DNA of 5,448 nt from an uncultured Flammeovirgaceae bacterium (GTDB lineage Bacteria; Bacteroidota; Bacteroidia; Cytophagales; Cyclobacteriaceae), in assembly GCA_946480685.1 (NCBI GenBank), contig CAMLLI010000359.1:1-5448 (forward strand), read 5' to 3'. The notes beneath the pieces were generated by a model. That model was given only the letters and a program-made list of their open reading frames with translations, ran no database searches and was not told the DNA's origin. Of the stretch, positions 5,404 to 5,448 are shown piece by piece; position 1 is the stretch's first letter, and each line of letters starts with the position of its first letter. A program made the translations under genes and the position numbers.

Positions 5404-5448
5404 ATCGGAAGAGCACACGTCTGAACTCCAGTCACGATAGCCAATCTC
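5402..5448 (+). other. Illumina TruSeq adapter and index (non-biological)
   Basis: The sequence from 5402 begins AGATCGGAAGAGC and continues through the TruSeq read-1-side adapter to GTCAC at 5435. An 8-base index GATAGCCA (5436-5443) and ATCTC (5444-5448), the start of the next constant adapter segment, follow. It is untrimmed library sequence joined to the contig and should be removed. Confidence 0.98.

Overview
The window looks like chromosomal DNA of a Bacteroidota bacterium, most likely Chitinophagia or Cytophagia. The evidence is protein family flavour (UxaA of about 548 aa, an SDR-type mannonate oxidoreductase, a Gfo/Idh enzyme with the LLSYGMSG variant loop), start codons without Shine-Dalgarno sequences, and an exact TAnnTTTG promoter box near the right end. 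It ends in an Illumina adapter, so the right edge is the end of an imperfectly trimmed contig.

Most of the window is a hexuronate (galacturonate/glucuronate) catabolism locus. On the minus strand, read right to left, lie a KDPG/KHG aldolase-family protein (3500-2796), a Gfo/Idh/MocA oxidoreductase (2794-1745), an SDR-type D-mannonate oxidoreductase (1732-911) and, after a 322-bp gap, the N-terminal 196 residues of 2-keto-3-deoxygluconate kinase KdgK (588-1, cut by the window edge). Divergently on the plus strand is altronate dehydratase UxaA (3589-5235), followed by a strong intrinsic terminator. The 88-bp divergent region carries a perfect 20-bp palindrome with a central CG, the shape of a LacI-family operator, which probably controls at least uxaA and perhaps both directions.

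Pathway logic (known for these families): UxuB reduces fructuronate to mannonate; UxaA dehydrates altronate to 2-keto-3-deoxygluconate (KDG); KdgK phosphorylates KDG to KDPG; an Eda-type aldolase splits KDPG to pyruvate and glyceraldehyde-3-phosphate. The aldolase homologue here has Met where the Schiff-base Lys should be, so the last step may not be done by this protein in the usual way. That is the most interesting biological point in the window.

The 589-910 gap holds a tRNA 3'-end fragment just after the SDR stop codon, two facing blocks of GTCCGAAA/GTCGGAA-like repeats, a 7-bp tandem repeat and a run of C-tracts. The right end (5236-5448) holds the terminator, a promoter for a new gene, a 24-bp inverted repeat that is probably a fold-back library artefact, and adapter plus index sequence. 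I see no CRISPR array, transposase, prophage gene or complete RNA gene.
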